The notes under the pieces: generated by a model
Told to the model about the DNA's origin: nothing
Database searches by the model: none
What the model saw: the letters and a program-made list of their open reading frames with translations, nothing else
Made by a program: the position numbers and the translations under genes
Shown: one piece after another, positions 27,854 to 37,069 of the stretch
Position numbering within the stretch: the stretch's first letter is position 1
Layout of the letters: each line of letters opens with the position of its first letter
Origin: Candidatus Limnocylindrales bacterium
Lineage (GTDB): Bacteria; Desulfobacterota; Binatia; UBA1149; CAITLU01
Assembly (NCBI GenBank): GCA_035626395.1
Contig: DASPNR010000030.1
Span: 310,001-374,000 of the forward strand
DNA length: 64,000 bases
Direction: 5' to 3'

Positions 27854-29403
27854 GCGCCGCCGTCATGGCCCTGGGCCATCTGGTCGAGCGCGCTAGGCAG
27901 CGCGGCCTCGCGGCAGAAGCTCGTGGCGGCGCCTGCGCCGGCGTCGTGGTCGAAGGGATCAGCAACGATTCGCGCAAGGTCGGACCGGGGCACGTCTTCG
28001 TGGCGATGGCCGGCACGCGCGAGGACGGCGGCAAGTACATCGACGCCGCGCTCGCCGCCGGCGCCGTTGCCGTCGTCTGCACCGCGCAAAACGCCCGCCG
28101 GGATGCCCTCTGCATCGTCGTCGACGATCCCCACTGGGCGGCAGGCGTGCTGGCTTCCGCGTTCTACGGCGATCCCTCCGAGGCGATGGACGTGGTGGCC
28201 GTCACCGGCACCAACGGCAAGACCAGCTGCACCTATCTTCTCGAGAGCGTCTGGAAGACGGCCGGGCGTTCGCCGGGCGTCATCGGCACGATCGTGCAGC
28301 GCTGCTCCTCGTTCGAACGAGTGGCGGACATGACCACGCCCAGTGCCATCGATCTGCAGAAGACGCTTGCCGACATGCTCGCGGCCGGCTGCGACGCGGT
28401 GGCGATGGAAGCGTCGTCGCACGCCCTGGACCAGCGGCGCATCGCCGGCTGCCGCATCCGCACCGGCGTCTTCACGAACCTGACGCGCGACCATCTCGAC
28501 TATCATCAGACCGAGGAGAGCTACTTCGCAGCCAAGGCCTCGCTGTTCCGCCGCCATCTGCAGCAGGGCTCGGCGGCGGTGCTCAACGTCGAGGACGCCA
28601 GGGTAGCCTCGCTGGCGCAGGAGCTGACGGAGCAGCGGCCCGACATCGACGTGTGGACCTATTCGACCGAGCGCGGCGCCGCCAGCCGCGCGCGCGTGCT
28701 GGAGGCCGAATGCACGCTGGTCGGAATTCGCGCACGGCTGGAAGTGGACGGCGAGACCGTCGTCGTCCGTTCGCCGCTGGTTGGCGCGGCCAATCTGTCG
28801 AACATCGTGGCCGTGGCCGCGGCCGGCTGCGCGCTCGGCATCGATGCCGAAGTGGTGGGACAGGGCCTGAGCGCATGCCCGCCGGTGCCTGGCCGCATGC
28901 AGCGCATCTCGCCGCGGCCGCCGGCCGTGCTCGTCGACTATGCGCACACGCCCGACGCGCTCGAGCGCAGCATCCGGGCGCTGCTTCCGGAGACGAGCGG
29001 TCGCCTGATCGTGGTGTTCGGCTGCGGCGGCGACCGCGACCGTGGCAAGCGTCCCATCATGGGTGGCATCGCCGGCGAGCTCGCCGACGTTGCCGTGCTG
29101 ACCTCGGACAACCCGCGCACCGAGCGCCCCGAAGACATCCTTGCCGACATCGAGAGCGGGGTGGGCACGCGCCTTGCGCGCACGACGGCAAGCGAGCTGG
29201 CGGAGCCGGACGCACGCGGCTATGTCGTCGAAGCCGACCGCCGCACGGCCATCGAGGCGGCGATCGCGCTGGCCGCAGACGAGGATGTCGTGCTGGTGGC
29301 CGGCAAGGGACACGAGGACTATCAGGAAGTGCACGGCGTCAAGCGGCACTTCGACGATCGCGAGGTGGCGAGCGCCGCGCTTGCCCGCCGCAGCGGGAAT
29401 TGA
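27850..29403 (+). CDS. murE: UDP-MurNAc-tripeptide synthetase (meso-DAP adding)
   Basis: Cytosolic Mur ligase that adds the third residue to UDP-MurNAc-Ala-Glu. Of 517 residues, the P-loop GTNGKT is at 120-125, followed by the TTPSAIDLQ region and EASSHALDQRR. The motif DNPR at 420-423 (TSDNPRTERPEDI) selects meso-diaminopimelate rather than lysine, so the cell wall is the Gram-negative mDAP type. A C-terminal GKGHEDYQ block completes the ligase. ATG overlaps the ftsI stop. Confidence 0.97.
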   Translation: MSAAVMALGHLVERARQRGLAAEARGGACAGVVVEGISNDSRKVGPGHVFVAMAGTREDGGKYIDAALAAGAVAVVCTAQNARRDALCIVVDDPHWAAGVLASAFYGDPSEAMDVVAVTGTNGKTSCTYLLESVWKTAGRSPGVIGTIVQRCSSFERVADMTTPSAIDLQKTLADMLAAGCDAVAMEASSHALDQRRIAGCRIRTGVFTNLTRDHLDYHQTEESYFAAKASLFRRHLQQGSAAVLNVEDARVASLAQELTEQRPDIDVWTYSTERGAASRARVLEAECTLVGIRARLEVDGETVVVRSPLVGAANLSNIVAVAAAGCALGIDAEVVGQGLSACPPVPGRMQRISPRPPAVLVDYAHTPDALERSIRALLPETSGRLIVVFGCGGDRDRGKRPIMGGIAGELADVAVLTSDNPRTERPEDILADIESGVGTRLARTTASELAEPDARGYVVEADRRTAIEAAIALAADEDVVLVAGKGHEDYQEVHGVKRHFDDREVASAALARRSGN

Positions 29404-29440
29404 GCACCGACGGCCGCCGACAGCCGCGCCGGAGCGTCCA

Positions 29441-30871
29441 TTGAAGACCGACAACGATTCCGCACCCGAAGCGCCGGGCGAGTACTTTCCGCTGAGCGTG
29501 GCGGCACGCGCCATCTCCGGCCGGCTGCGCGCCGGCGAACCTGACGCCCTCATCCAGTACATCGGCACCGACACGCGCACCGCGCGCGCGGGCGAGCTGT
29601 TCTTCTGCCTGCGCGGCGAGAACTTCGACGGGCACGACTTCATGGACGCGGCCATCGCCGCCGGCGTCCTCGGCATCGTGTGCGAGTACGGGCGCGTGCC
29701 TGCCTCGGCCGCGGGCGTCGCGTTCATCGAGGTCGCCGACACACAGCGCGCGCTCGGAGATCTGGCCGCGCATCACCGCCGCCGCTTCGCGATCCCGGTC
29801 GTCGGCGTCACCGGCTCCAACGGCAAGACGACCACCAAGGAGATGCTGCGCGCGATCCTGCTCGCGCACTGCGGCGATGGCAGCGTCCTGGCCACGCGCG
29901 GCAACCTCAACAATCTCATCGGCGTGCCGCTGACGCTGTTCGGGCTGCGCTCGTGCCACAAGGCGGCCGTGGTGGAGATGGGCATGAACGCGCCCGGCGA
30001 GATCGCTCGCCTCGCCGAGATCACGGCGCCCACCATCGGCCTGATCACGTGCGTGGCCGAGGCGCATCTGGAAGGCCTCGGCTCCATCGCCGGGGTGGCA
30101 CGCGCCAAAGGCGAGCTGTTCGAGGGCCTGCCCTCGGATGCCTGCGCGATCGTCAACGCCGACGACGCCAACGTCATGGCGCAGGCGCCGCGGTTCTCCG
30201 GACGCCGCCTGACCTTCGGCGACGCCGGCGCCGTCACCGCACGCAACATCGTCTGCGACCGCGTCGATGCCACCGGCTTCGACCTGTGTTTCCAGGGTGC
30301 GTGCGCGCACGTGGAGCTGCCGCTGGGCGGACGGCACAACGTGCAGAACGCGCTCGGCGCCGCGGCCGCGGCCTTTGCCGCCGGCGTGTCGGTGGAGACC
30401 GCGGCGGCCGGGCTGACGCGCATGCAGGCGCCGCCGATGCGCCTTGCGGCCGAGCGCCTCGAAAACGGCATCACGCTCATCAACGACGTCTACAACGCCA
30501 ATCCGGGATCGCTTCGCGCCGCCATTCAGACGCTGGGGTCGGTGGCGGCGCGGCGCATCGTGGTGCTCGGCGACATGCTCGAGCTCGGCCCGCGCTCGCA
30601 GGAGCTTCACCGCCAGGCGGGGCGCGATGCCGCCGCCATCGAGCCGACTCTTCTTTGCGCCTTCGGCCGTTTCGCTGCCGACATCGTCGATGGCGCACGC
30701 AGCGCCGGGCTTGCTGACGAGCGCGCCTGCGTGTGCGCTCGTCACGAGGACGCTGCGGCCGCGGTTGCCGAAGCGTGGCGAACCGGCGATGCCGTACTCG
30801 TCAAAGGGTCTCGCGGCGCGGCGATGGAGAAGGTCGTCGAGGCGCTGCGGACGCTGGCGGCCAAGCAATGA
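29441..30871 (+). CDS. murF: UDP-MurNAc-pentapeptide synthetase MurF
   Basis: Cytosolic Mur ligase that adds D-Ala-D-Ala to the UDP-MurNAc-tripeptide. Of 476 residues, the P-loop GSNGKTTTKEM lies near residue 125, followed by ATRGNLNNLIGVPLTL (substrate loop), EMGMNAPGEI and the C-terminal INDVYNANPGSLRAAI. The start is a TTG with GGAG six bases upstream; no ATG or GTG near the expected N-terminus fits better. The 37-bp gap from murE is one of the few non-overlaps in the cluster. Stop overlaps mraY. No ddl gene for its D-Ala-D-Ala substrate is in the cluster. Confidence 0.95.
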   Translation: MKTDNDSAPEAPGEYFPLSVAARAISGRLRAGEPDALIQYIGTDTRTARAGELFFCLRGENFDGHDFMDAAIAAGVLGIVCEYGRVPASAAGVAFIEVADTQRALGDLAAHHRRRFAIPVVGVTGSNGKTTTKEMLRAILLAHCGDGSVLATRGNLNNLIGVPLTLFGLRSCHKAAVVEMGMNAPGEIARLAEITAPTIGLITCVAEAHLEGLGSIAGVARAKGELFEGLPSDACAIVNADDANVMAQAPRFSGRRLTFGDAGAVTARNIVCDRVDATGFDLCFQGACAHVELPLGGRHNVQNALGAAAAAFAAGVSVETAAAGLTRMQAPPMRLAAERLENGITLINDVYNANPGSLRAAIQTLGSVAARRIVVLGDMLELGPRSQELHRQAGRDAAAIEPTLLCAFGRFAADIVDGARSAGLADERACVCARHEDAAAAVAEAWRTGDAVLVKGSRGAAMEKVVEALRTLAAKQ

Positions 30872-31944
30872 TCTACAACATTCTGGTCCCGCTCGCCGCG
30901 CAGTACAGCCAGCTCAACGTCCTGCGCTACATCACGTTTCGCGCGCTGGTGGCGTCGGTGCTGGCCCTGCTGCTCTCGCTCGTGCTCGGCCCCAGCCTGA
31001 TCCGGCGTCTGCGCACGGGTCAGTTCGGCCAGCCCGTCAGCGCGTACGCGCCCGAAGGCCATGCCGCCAAGAAGGGCACGCCCACGATGGGCGGCCTTCT
31101 CATCGTCACCTCGCTGGGCCTGTCGACGCTGCTGCTGGCGGACCTGACGAACGTCTACGTCCTGATCACGCTGTTCGTCACGCTCGGCTTTTCGGCAGTC
31201 GGCTTCGTCGACGACTGGCAGAAGGTGCGCCAGCGCCGCAACGACGGCATGAGCGCGCGCGAGAAGCTGCTGTGGCAGTTCGTCATCGCCTGCATCGGCA
31301 TGGCGGTGCTGTGGTCGCGCCCGGAGTTCGACGCGCATCTGGCCATTCCGTTCTTCAAGGACGTGCGGCCCGATCTCGGCTGGATGTACATTCCTTTCGG
31401 AGCGATCGTGATCGTGGGCGCCTCCAACGCGGTCAACCTCACCGACGGCCTCGACGGTCTGGCCATCGGTCCGGTCATGACGACGGCCGCTACCCTGGCC
31501 ATCCTCACCTACTGCGCCGGACACGCCGTCATCGCCGAATACCTTCTGATCACGCACGTCCCCGGCGCCGGCGAGCTTGCCATCCTGTGCGGCGCCACGG
31601 CGATGGCCGGCCTCGGCTTCCTGTGGTTCAACGCGCACCCGGCCCAGATGTTCATGGGCGACGTGGGCTCGCTCGCGCTCGGCGCGGTGCTCGGCATGGT
31701 GGCCGTGATCTCCAAGAACGAGCTGGTGCTGCTGGTGGCCGGCGGCGTCTTCGTGGTCGAGGCGCTCTCGGTCATCATCCAGATCGGCTCGATCAAGCTG
31801 CGCGGCAAGCGCGTCTTCCTGATGGCTCCCATCCATCACCACTTCGAGAAGGCCGGGTGGCCCGAGACGCAGGTGGTGATCCGCTGCTGGATCATCTCGT
31901 TGATGTGCGCGCTGGTCAGCCTGGCCACGCTCAAGCTGCGCTGA
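30868..31944 (+). CDS. mraY: Phospho-MurNAc-pentapeptide translocase MraY
   Basis: Integral membrane enzyme that transfers phospho-MurNAc-pentapeptide to undecaprenyl phosphate, making lipid I. The 358 residues have about ten transmembrane segments and all family signatures: KKGTPTMGG, the Mg/substrate-binding FVDDWQK, NAVNLTDGLDGLA, FMGDVGSLALG and the periplasm-facing MAPIHHHFEKAGWPET. Length is normal. ATG overlaps the murF stop as ATGA; murD follows after 18 bp. Confidence 0.97.
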   Translation: MIYNILVPLAAQYSQLNVLRYITFRALVASVLALLLSLVLGPSLIRRLRTGQFGQPVSAYAPEGHAAKKGTPTMGGLLIVTSLGLSTLLLADLTNVYVLITLFVTLGFSAVGFVDDWQKVRQRRNDGMSAREKLLWQFVIACIGMAVLWSRPEFDAHLAIPFFKDVRPDLGWMYIPFGAIVIVGASNAVNLTDGLDGLAIGPVMTTAATLAILTYCAGHAVIAEYLLITHVPGAGELAILCGATAMAGLGFLWFNAHPAQMFMGDVGSLALGAVLGMVAVISKNELVLLVAGGVFVVEALSVIIQIGSIKLRGKRVFLMAPIHHHFEKAGWPETQVVIRCWIISLMCALVSLATLKLR

Positions 31945-31962
31945 CGAAGAAGCGGCCAGCAG

Positions 31963-33291
31963 GTGGACGCGAAACCCTCCTCACGATCGGTTCTCGTTCT
32001 CGGCCTTGCTCGCAGCGGCATCGCTGCAGCGAACCTCGCCGAGCGCCTCGGATGGCGCGTCACGCTCACCGACGACCGCGACGCGGCCATCGAGGGCGCG
32101 CCCGCCTCCTCGACGCGCGTTGCGGCGCCCGAGGCGCTGGCAATGCTCGACGAGATCGACGTCATCGTTCCGAGCCCCGGCGTGCCGGCAGCGCATCCGA
32201 TCCTGGATGCGGCGCGGCTGCGTGGGATCCGCATCCTGCCCGAGATCGAGCTGGCCGCCGATCATCTCGGCAACACCACGCTTCTGGCCGTCACCGGCAC
32301 CAACGGCAAGAGCACCACGGTGACGCTGCTCGGCGCCATCCTGACCGCGGCCGGCTACAGGACGTTCACCGGCGGCAACCTCGGCAGCCCCCTGAGCAAC
32401 GCGGCGCTCGGCCAGTACGACTTCGCGGTGGCCGAAGTCTCCAGCTTTCAGCTCGAGTGGGCCACCACGTTCCACCCTCACGTCGCCTCGCTGCTCAATC
32501 TCACCGCCGATCACCTCGACCGTCACGGCGACATGGTCTCCTACCTCGGCGCCAAGCTGCGCCTGTTCGCGAACATGGACGACAGCGATTTCGCCGTCTT
32601 CGCGCGTGGCGCCGACTGGACCGAGACCGCGTCGCTGTCGACGCGGGCGCAGGTCTCCACGTTCGGCTGGGAAGGCGAGGGCGGCGTCACCATCGAACGC
32701 GCCTCGCGCGAGCTTCACGCCGACGGCTTCACCGTGCGGCTGCCCGAGCGATGGCCGCGCCTTCCGCACGATCTGGAGAATGCCGCCGCGGCGGCGGAGA
32801 TGGTGCGCGTGCTCGGTATCGGCGCCGAGCACGTCGAGCGGGCGCTTGCCGAGTTCCAGCCGCTCCGCCACCGGCTGGCGCTGGTGGCGGAGGCCGGCGG
32901 CATCCAGTGGTGGAACGACTCGAAGGCCACCAACGTCGGCGCGACGCTGAGCAGCCTGCGCGCGTTCGACGGCAACGTGATCCTGCTGGCCGGCGGCGTC
33001 TCCAAAGGCTGCGACTTCGCTCCACTGGTCGCCGAAGCAGGGCGCATGAAGATGGTCATAGCCTACGGCGCTTGCGCCGCCGAGGTCGAGTCCGCCCTTG
33101 CCGGCCACGCTGCCGTCGTGGTAGAGCCCGGCCTGGAGCGGGCAGTGAAGCGCGCGGCGGCCGAGGCCGCTTGCGGCGACGTGGTCCTGCTCGCACCGGC
33201 CTGCGCCAGCTTCGATGAGTTCCGCGACTACGTGGATCGCGGTGAGAAGTTCGAGGGCTGGGTGCGCGGGCTGCAGGAGGTGGGGCGGTGA
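31963..33291 (+). CDS. murD: UDP-MurNAc-Ala:D-Glu ligase MurD
   Basis: Cytosolic Mur ligase that adds D-glutamate to UDP-MurNAc-Ala. The 442 residues begin with a Rossmann-like UDP-binding domain (VLVLGLARSGIAAA), then PSPGVP, the P-loop TGTNGKSTT near 112, EVSSFQLEW, and the C-terminal NDSKATN typical of MurD. GTG start. The stop overlaps the ftsW start by 4 bp. Confidence 0.96.
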   Translation: MDAKPSSRSVLVLGLARSGIAAANLAERLGWRVTLTDDRDAAIEGAPASSTRVAAPEALAMLDEIDVIVPSPGVPAAHPILDAARLRGIRILPEIELAADHLGNTTLLAVTGTNGKSTTVTLLGAILTAAGYRTFTGGNLGSPLSNAALGQYDFAVAEVSSFQLEWATTFHPHVASLLNLTADHLDRHGDMVSYLGAKLRLFANMDDSDFAVFARGADWTETASLSTRAQVSTFGWEGEGGVTIERASRELHADGFTVRLPERWPRLPHDLENAAAAAEMVRVLGIGAEHVERALAEFQPLRHRLALVAEAGGIQWWNDSKATNVGATLSSLRAFDGNVILLAGGVSKGCDFAPLVAEAGRMKMVIAYGACAAEVESALAGHAAVVVEPGLERAVKRAAAEAACGDVVLLAPACASFDEFRDYVDRGEKFEGWVRGLQEVGR

Positions 33292-34454
33292 TGAAGTGGC
33301 AGACGTCGGCGGCAGGCACCGTGGCGACGGTGACCGAGTTCCCTCGCGCACGCGTTCGCATTTCGGATCGCCCCGATCCCTGGCTGCTCAGCCTTGTGGC
33401 GATCCTGGCCACGCTCGGCATGATCTTCGTCTTCGACACCAGCTGGTTCGTCTCCAGCTACAGCTTCGGTGACGGCTACCGCATGACGATCAAGCACGGC
33501 ATATCGGCCGCCATCGGCGCTGTGCTGCTGTTCATCTGCTCGCGCTGCCCCTCCGACTTTCTCGAGCGCAAGGCCTATTGGATCTTCGGCATGTCGGTGC
33601 CGGTGCTGCTGCTGACGCTGGTGCCGGGAGTGGGCGAGTGCGCCAACGGCGCCTGCCGCTGGGTATCCCTCGGCTTCTTCAACCTGCAGCCGGCAGAGTT
33701 CACCAAGATCGGCTTCGTCATCGTGGCGGCGGCCTATCTGACGCGAGTGTCCGACCGGTTGCGCAACCCCCTCTACGGCATCGCGCCGGTGCTGGGAACG
33801 GTGGGCGTGCTCGGCGTGATCCTGCTCGCGCAGCCCGACTTCGGAACTGCGGCGCTGCTAGGTGCCATTGCGGTGCTGATGCTGTTCCTGGCCGGCGTTC
33901 CGGTCTGGCAGCTGATCGCACCCGGCGCGTGCATGGTCGCTGCCGCCGCCTATCTCGTCATCAGCGAGCCGTACCGATTCAAGCGGCTGACCGTGTTCCT
34001 GAATCCCGACGCCGATCCGCAAGGCGTCGGCTGGCAGCTTCGCCAGGCGCTGATCGCTTTCGGCTCCGGACAGGTCACGGGCCAGGGCCTGGGAGCTTCG
34101 ACGCAGAAGACGGGATGGCTTCCCGAAGCGCACACCGACTTCATCTTTTCGGTCATCGGCGAGGAGACCGGGCTGATCGGCGCACTGGTCATCGTGGCGC
34201 TGTTCGCGCTCGTGGCGTGGCGGGGCTTCCGCATTGCGCATCGTCACAGCGAGCCGTTCGCGCAGCTCCTGGCCGCGGCGCTGACGCTGGTCATCACGCT
34301 GCAGGCGATGATCAACATGGGCGTGGTCCTCGGCCTGCTGCCCACCAAGGGCATCGGGCTGCCGTTCATCAGCTACGGCGGCTCCTCGATGATGGTCTTC
34401 CTCGCCGCCGCCGGCATCCTCCTCTCGCTCTCCCGCGAGCTGCGCGAACGGTGA
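33288..34454 (+). CDS. ftsW: Septal peptidoglycan polymerase FtsW
   Basis: SEDS-family glycosyltransferase that polymerises lipid II at the septum together with FtsI. The 388 residues contain about ten transmembrane segments and family signatures: QPAEFTKIGFV, AQPDFGTAALL, the long periplasmic loop region FLNPDADPQGVGWQLRQALIA, AHTDFIFSVIGEETG and the C-terminal PFISYGGSS. GTG start overlapping the murD stop; a following ATG is one codon later. Stop overlaps murG as GTGA. Confidence 0.96.
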   Translation: MMKWQTSAAGTVATVTEFPRARVRISDRPDPWLLSLVAILATLGMIFVFDTSWFVSSYSFGDGYRMTIKHGISAAIGAVLLFICSRCPSDFLERKAYWIFGMSVPVLLLTLVPGVGECANGACRWVSLGFFNLQPAEFTKIGFVIVAAAYLTRVSDRLRNPLYGIAPVLGTVGVLGVILLAQPDFGTAALLGAIAVLMLFLAGVPVWQLIAPGACMVAAAAYLVISEPYRFKRLTVFLNPDADPQGVGWQLRQALIAFGSGQVTGQGLGASTQKTGWLPEAHTDFIFSVIGEETGLIGALVIVALFALVAWRGFRIAHRHSEPFAQLLAAALTLVITLQAMINMGVVLGLLPTKGIGLPFISYGGSSMMVFLAAAGILLSLSRELRER

Positions 34455-35530
34455 GACTCGCCATCGCCGGCGGAGGCACGGGAGGCCACCTCTTCCCGGG
34501 TCTGGCGGTGGCCGAGCTGGCGCGCGAGACGGGCGCTGCCGAAGAGATCGTGTTCTTCGGCGCCGAGCGCGGCATCGAGTTCCGCGTCGTTCCCAAGGCC
34601 GGGTTCCCGCTGGTGGCCGAGAAGGTGCACGGCATCGCCGGCGGCGGCCCGGTTGCGGCGGCGCGATCGATTCTGGAGATGCTGGCCGCCACGGTGCGGG
34701 CGCATCGGGAGCTGGGCCGGCGCGGCATCGACGTCGTCATCGGCCTTGGCGGCTACGCATCGGCTCCCGCGGTCCTGGCGGCGCGCCTCCGGCGCATCCC
34801 CGTCGTGCTCCTCGAGCAGAACCGGGAGCCCGGCATCTCCAACCGTGCGCTCGGCTATCTGGCCATGCGCATCTGTACGAGCTTCGAGGGCACCTCGCGC
34901 TTCCCTGCCCGCAAGGTCACGTGCACGGGCAATCCCCTGCGCCGTGGGTTCGACACGCGACCGCCTTACCCGGGCCGCGACATGCTGCTCGTCTTTGGCG
35001 GAAGCGGCGGCGCCCGAAGCCTGAACCGCGCGGTAGTCGCGGCGCTCGCCGAGCTCCAGTCCTCGCAACCGCTTCTCCCCATCCTTCACCAGGTCGGCCA
35101 AGCATTCGTGCAAGAAATCGAGGAGGCCTACGCCAATGCCGGAGTCGCAGCCGAGGTCGTTCCCTTCATCGAGGACATGCATGGCGCATACTCGCGCGCG
35201 CTGCTTGCGATCTGCCGCTCGGGCGCGACGAGCATTGCCGAGCTGGTCGCCACCGGCACGCCGGCGGTGCTGATCCCGCTGGCGCACTCGGCCGGCGGTC
35301 ACCAGCTCGAGAACGCGCGCGAGCTGGAAAAAGCAGGTGCGGCGGTGGTCGTGCTCGATGACGAAAAATGTGCGCGCGCCCTCGTTGCCGTTCTTGGCGG
35401 CTTGCTACCGGACACTGCGCGGCTAACCTCTATGGCAGACCGCGCTGCGTCACTCGGACGTCCTGGCGCGGCGGCGCGCGTGCTCCAGATAGTGACCGAG
35501 CTGGCGCGCGGTCGCCGCCGACAAGCGTAA
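34451..35530 (+). CDS. murG: Lipid II synthase MurG
   Basis: Peripheral inner-membrane glycosyltransferase (GT28) that adds GlcNAc to lipid I, giving lipid II. The 359 residues open with the GGGTGGHLFPGLAVA loop, and contain GLGGYASAPAV, LEQNREPGISNR (family LEQNAVPG), the second-domain FGGSGGARSLN and the UDP-binding CRSGATSIAELVATGTPAVLIP. GTG start overlapping the ftsW stop. The C-terminus ends in Arg-rich residues. Confidence 0.96.
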   Translation: MRLAIAGGGTGGHLFPGLAVAELARETGAAEEIVFFGAERGIEFRVVPKAGFPLVAEKVHGIAGGGPVAAARSILEMLAATVRAHRELGRRGIDVVIGLGGYASAPAVLAARLRRIPVVLLEQNREPGISNRALGYLAMRICTSFEGTSRFPARKVTCTGNPLRRGFDTRPPYPGRDMLLVFGGSGGARSLNRAVVAALAELQSSQPLLPILHQVGQAFVQEIEEAYANAGVAAEVVPFIEDMHGAYSRALLAICRSGATSIAELVATGTPAVLIPLAHSAGGHQLENARELEKAGAAVVVLDDEKCARALVAVLGGLLPDTARLTSMADRAASLGRPGAAARVLQIVTELARGRRRQA

Positions 35531-35599
35531 AGACTCCGCGAGCAACGGTACTTTTTGGCCCTCGAGGCCGGCCTCGAGAGGCTCGAACGGCTGGTAGCG

Positions 35600-37069
35600 A
35601 TGACCCTCGAAGAACGCTTCCGCACTGGGCCCGCGTGGTCCTCGTTGCATCTGGCCGAGCCGCCGTCCTCGCAGCCGTCGGAGACGCCAGGACGCAAGCT
35701 CGGCTGCATCCACCTCGTCGGCATCGGCGGCATCGGCATGAGCGGCATCGCCGAAGTGCTGATCACGCTCGGCTACGACATCACCGGCTCCGATCTCTCC
35801 GACAACGAGACCACGCGCCATCTTCGCAGCCTCGGCGCCAAGATCCATCTCGGTCACGACGCCTCCAACATCGGCCCCAACACCTCGGTCGTGGTCATCT
35901 CCTCGGCCGTCGGCGAAGAGAACGCCGAGGTGCGCGCGGCGCGCGAGCGGCGCGTGCCGGTGATCGCGCGCGCCGAGATGCTCGCCGAGCTGATGCGCGT
36001 CAAGTGCGCAGTCGGCGTGGCCGGCGCGCACGGCAAGACCACGACGACCTCGCTGGTCGCCGCCGCGCTGAGCGCCGGCGGCCTCGACCCGACGCTCGTC
36101 ATCGGCGGGCGCCTCAAATCGCTCGGCGGCACCAACGCGCGGCTGGGCCGGTCGCGCTACATGGTGGCCGAGGCCGACGAGAGCGACGGCAGCTTCCTGC
36201 TGCTGCGCCCGACGGTTGCGGTGGTCACCAACATCGACCGCGAGCACATGAACTTCTACGGCACGATGGACAGGCTGCGTGCCGCCTACCTCGAGTACAT
36301 CAACGGCGTGCCGTTCTACGGGCTTGCCGTCCTGTGCATGGACTGCCCCGAGATCGCGGCATTGCTCGGCAAGGTTCGCAAGCCGTATCTGACCTATGGC
36401 ACGTCCGCGCAGGCCGACCTTCGCGCCGACGACATCGGCTACGACGGCCTGACCAGCTCCTTCGACGTCGTGCTGCGGGTGGCCAGGCTCGGCCGCGTCG
36501 TCGTGCCCATGCCCGGTGAGCATGCGGTGCGAAACTCGCTTGCTGCGCTGGCGGTGGGGATGGACCTCGGCCTGTCCTTCGAGACCTGCGCCTCGGCGCT
36601 GGCGAGCTTCGAAGGTGTCCTGCGCCGCTTCGAGATCAAGGGCGAAGAGGGCGGGGTCACGGTGGTCGACGACTACGGGCATCATCCCACCGAGATCTGC
36701 GCGACGCTCCGCGCCGCTCGAAGCGGCTACCACGGCCGCCGCGTGATCGCCGTCTTCCAGCCGCATCGCTACTCGCGCCTGGAGGACCTGTTCGACCAGT
36801 TCGCCGCATGCTTCGAGGACGCCGACGTCGTGGTGGTCACCGACGTCTATGCCGCCGGCGAGGCGCCGCGCGACGGCGTCAGCGCGCAGGCGCTGGTCGA
36901 GCGCATGCGCGGCCTCAACGGCCACCAGGTCCTGCACGCTCCGGCAGGCGACGATCTGGCCGCGCGTGTGGCGGCACTGACGAAGCCCGGCGATCTGGTC
37001 GTGACGCTGGGCGCAGGCGACATCACCAAGCTGGGCCCACAGATTCTGGCCAGCTTGCGGCATGGATGA
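35600..37069 (+). CDS. murC: UDP-MurNAc:L-Ala ligase MurC
   Basis: Cytosolic Mur ligase that adds the first amino acid, L-Ala, to UDP-MurNAc. Signatures: HLVGIGGIGMSGIAE, the P-loop GAHGKTTTTSLVAA, EADESDGSFL and the C-terminal DDYGHHPTEI with FQPHRYSR. The start is uncertain: no good Shine-Dalgarno exists, ATG at 35600 gives a 35-residue N-terminal tail before the conserved region, and a TTG at 35555 would add 15 residues. About 489 residues with the chosen start, near normal. The end overlaps murB by 8 bp. Confidence 0.94.
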   Translation: MTLEERFRTGPAWSSLHLAEPPSSQPSETPGRKLGCIHLVGIGGIGMSGIAEVLITLGYDITGSDLSDNETTRHLRSLGAKIHLGHDASNIGPNTSVVVISSAVGEENAEVRAARERRVPVIARAEMLAELMRVKCAVGVAGAHGKTTTTSLVAAALSAGGLDPTLVIGGRLKSLGGTNARLGRSRYMVAEADESDGSFLLLRPTVAVVTNIDREHMNFYGTMDRLRAAYLEYINGVPFYGLAVLCMDCPEIAALLGKVRKPYLTYGTSAQADLRADDIGYDGLTSSFDVVLRVARLGRVVVPMPGEHAVRNSLAALAVGMDLGLSFETCASALASFEGVLRRFEIKGEEGGVTVVDDYGHHPTEICATLRAARSGYHGRRVIAVFQPHRYSRLEDLFDQFAACFEDADVVVVTDVYAAGEAPRDGVSAQALVERMRGLNGHQVLHAPAGDDLAARVAALTKPGDLVVTLGAGDITKLGPQILASLRHG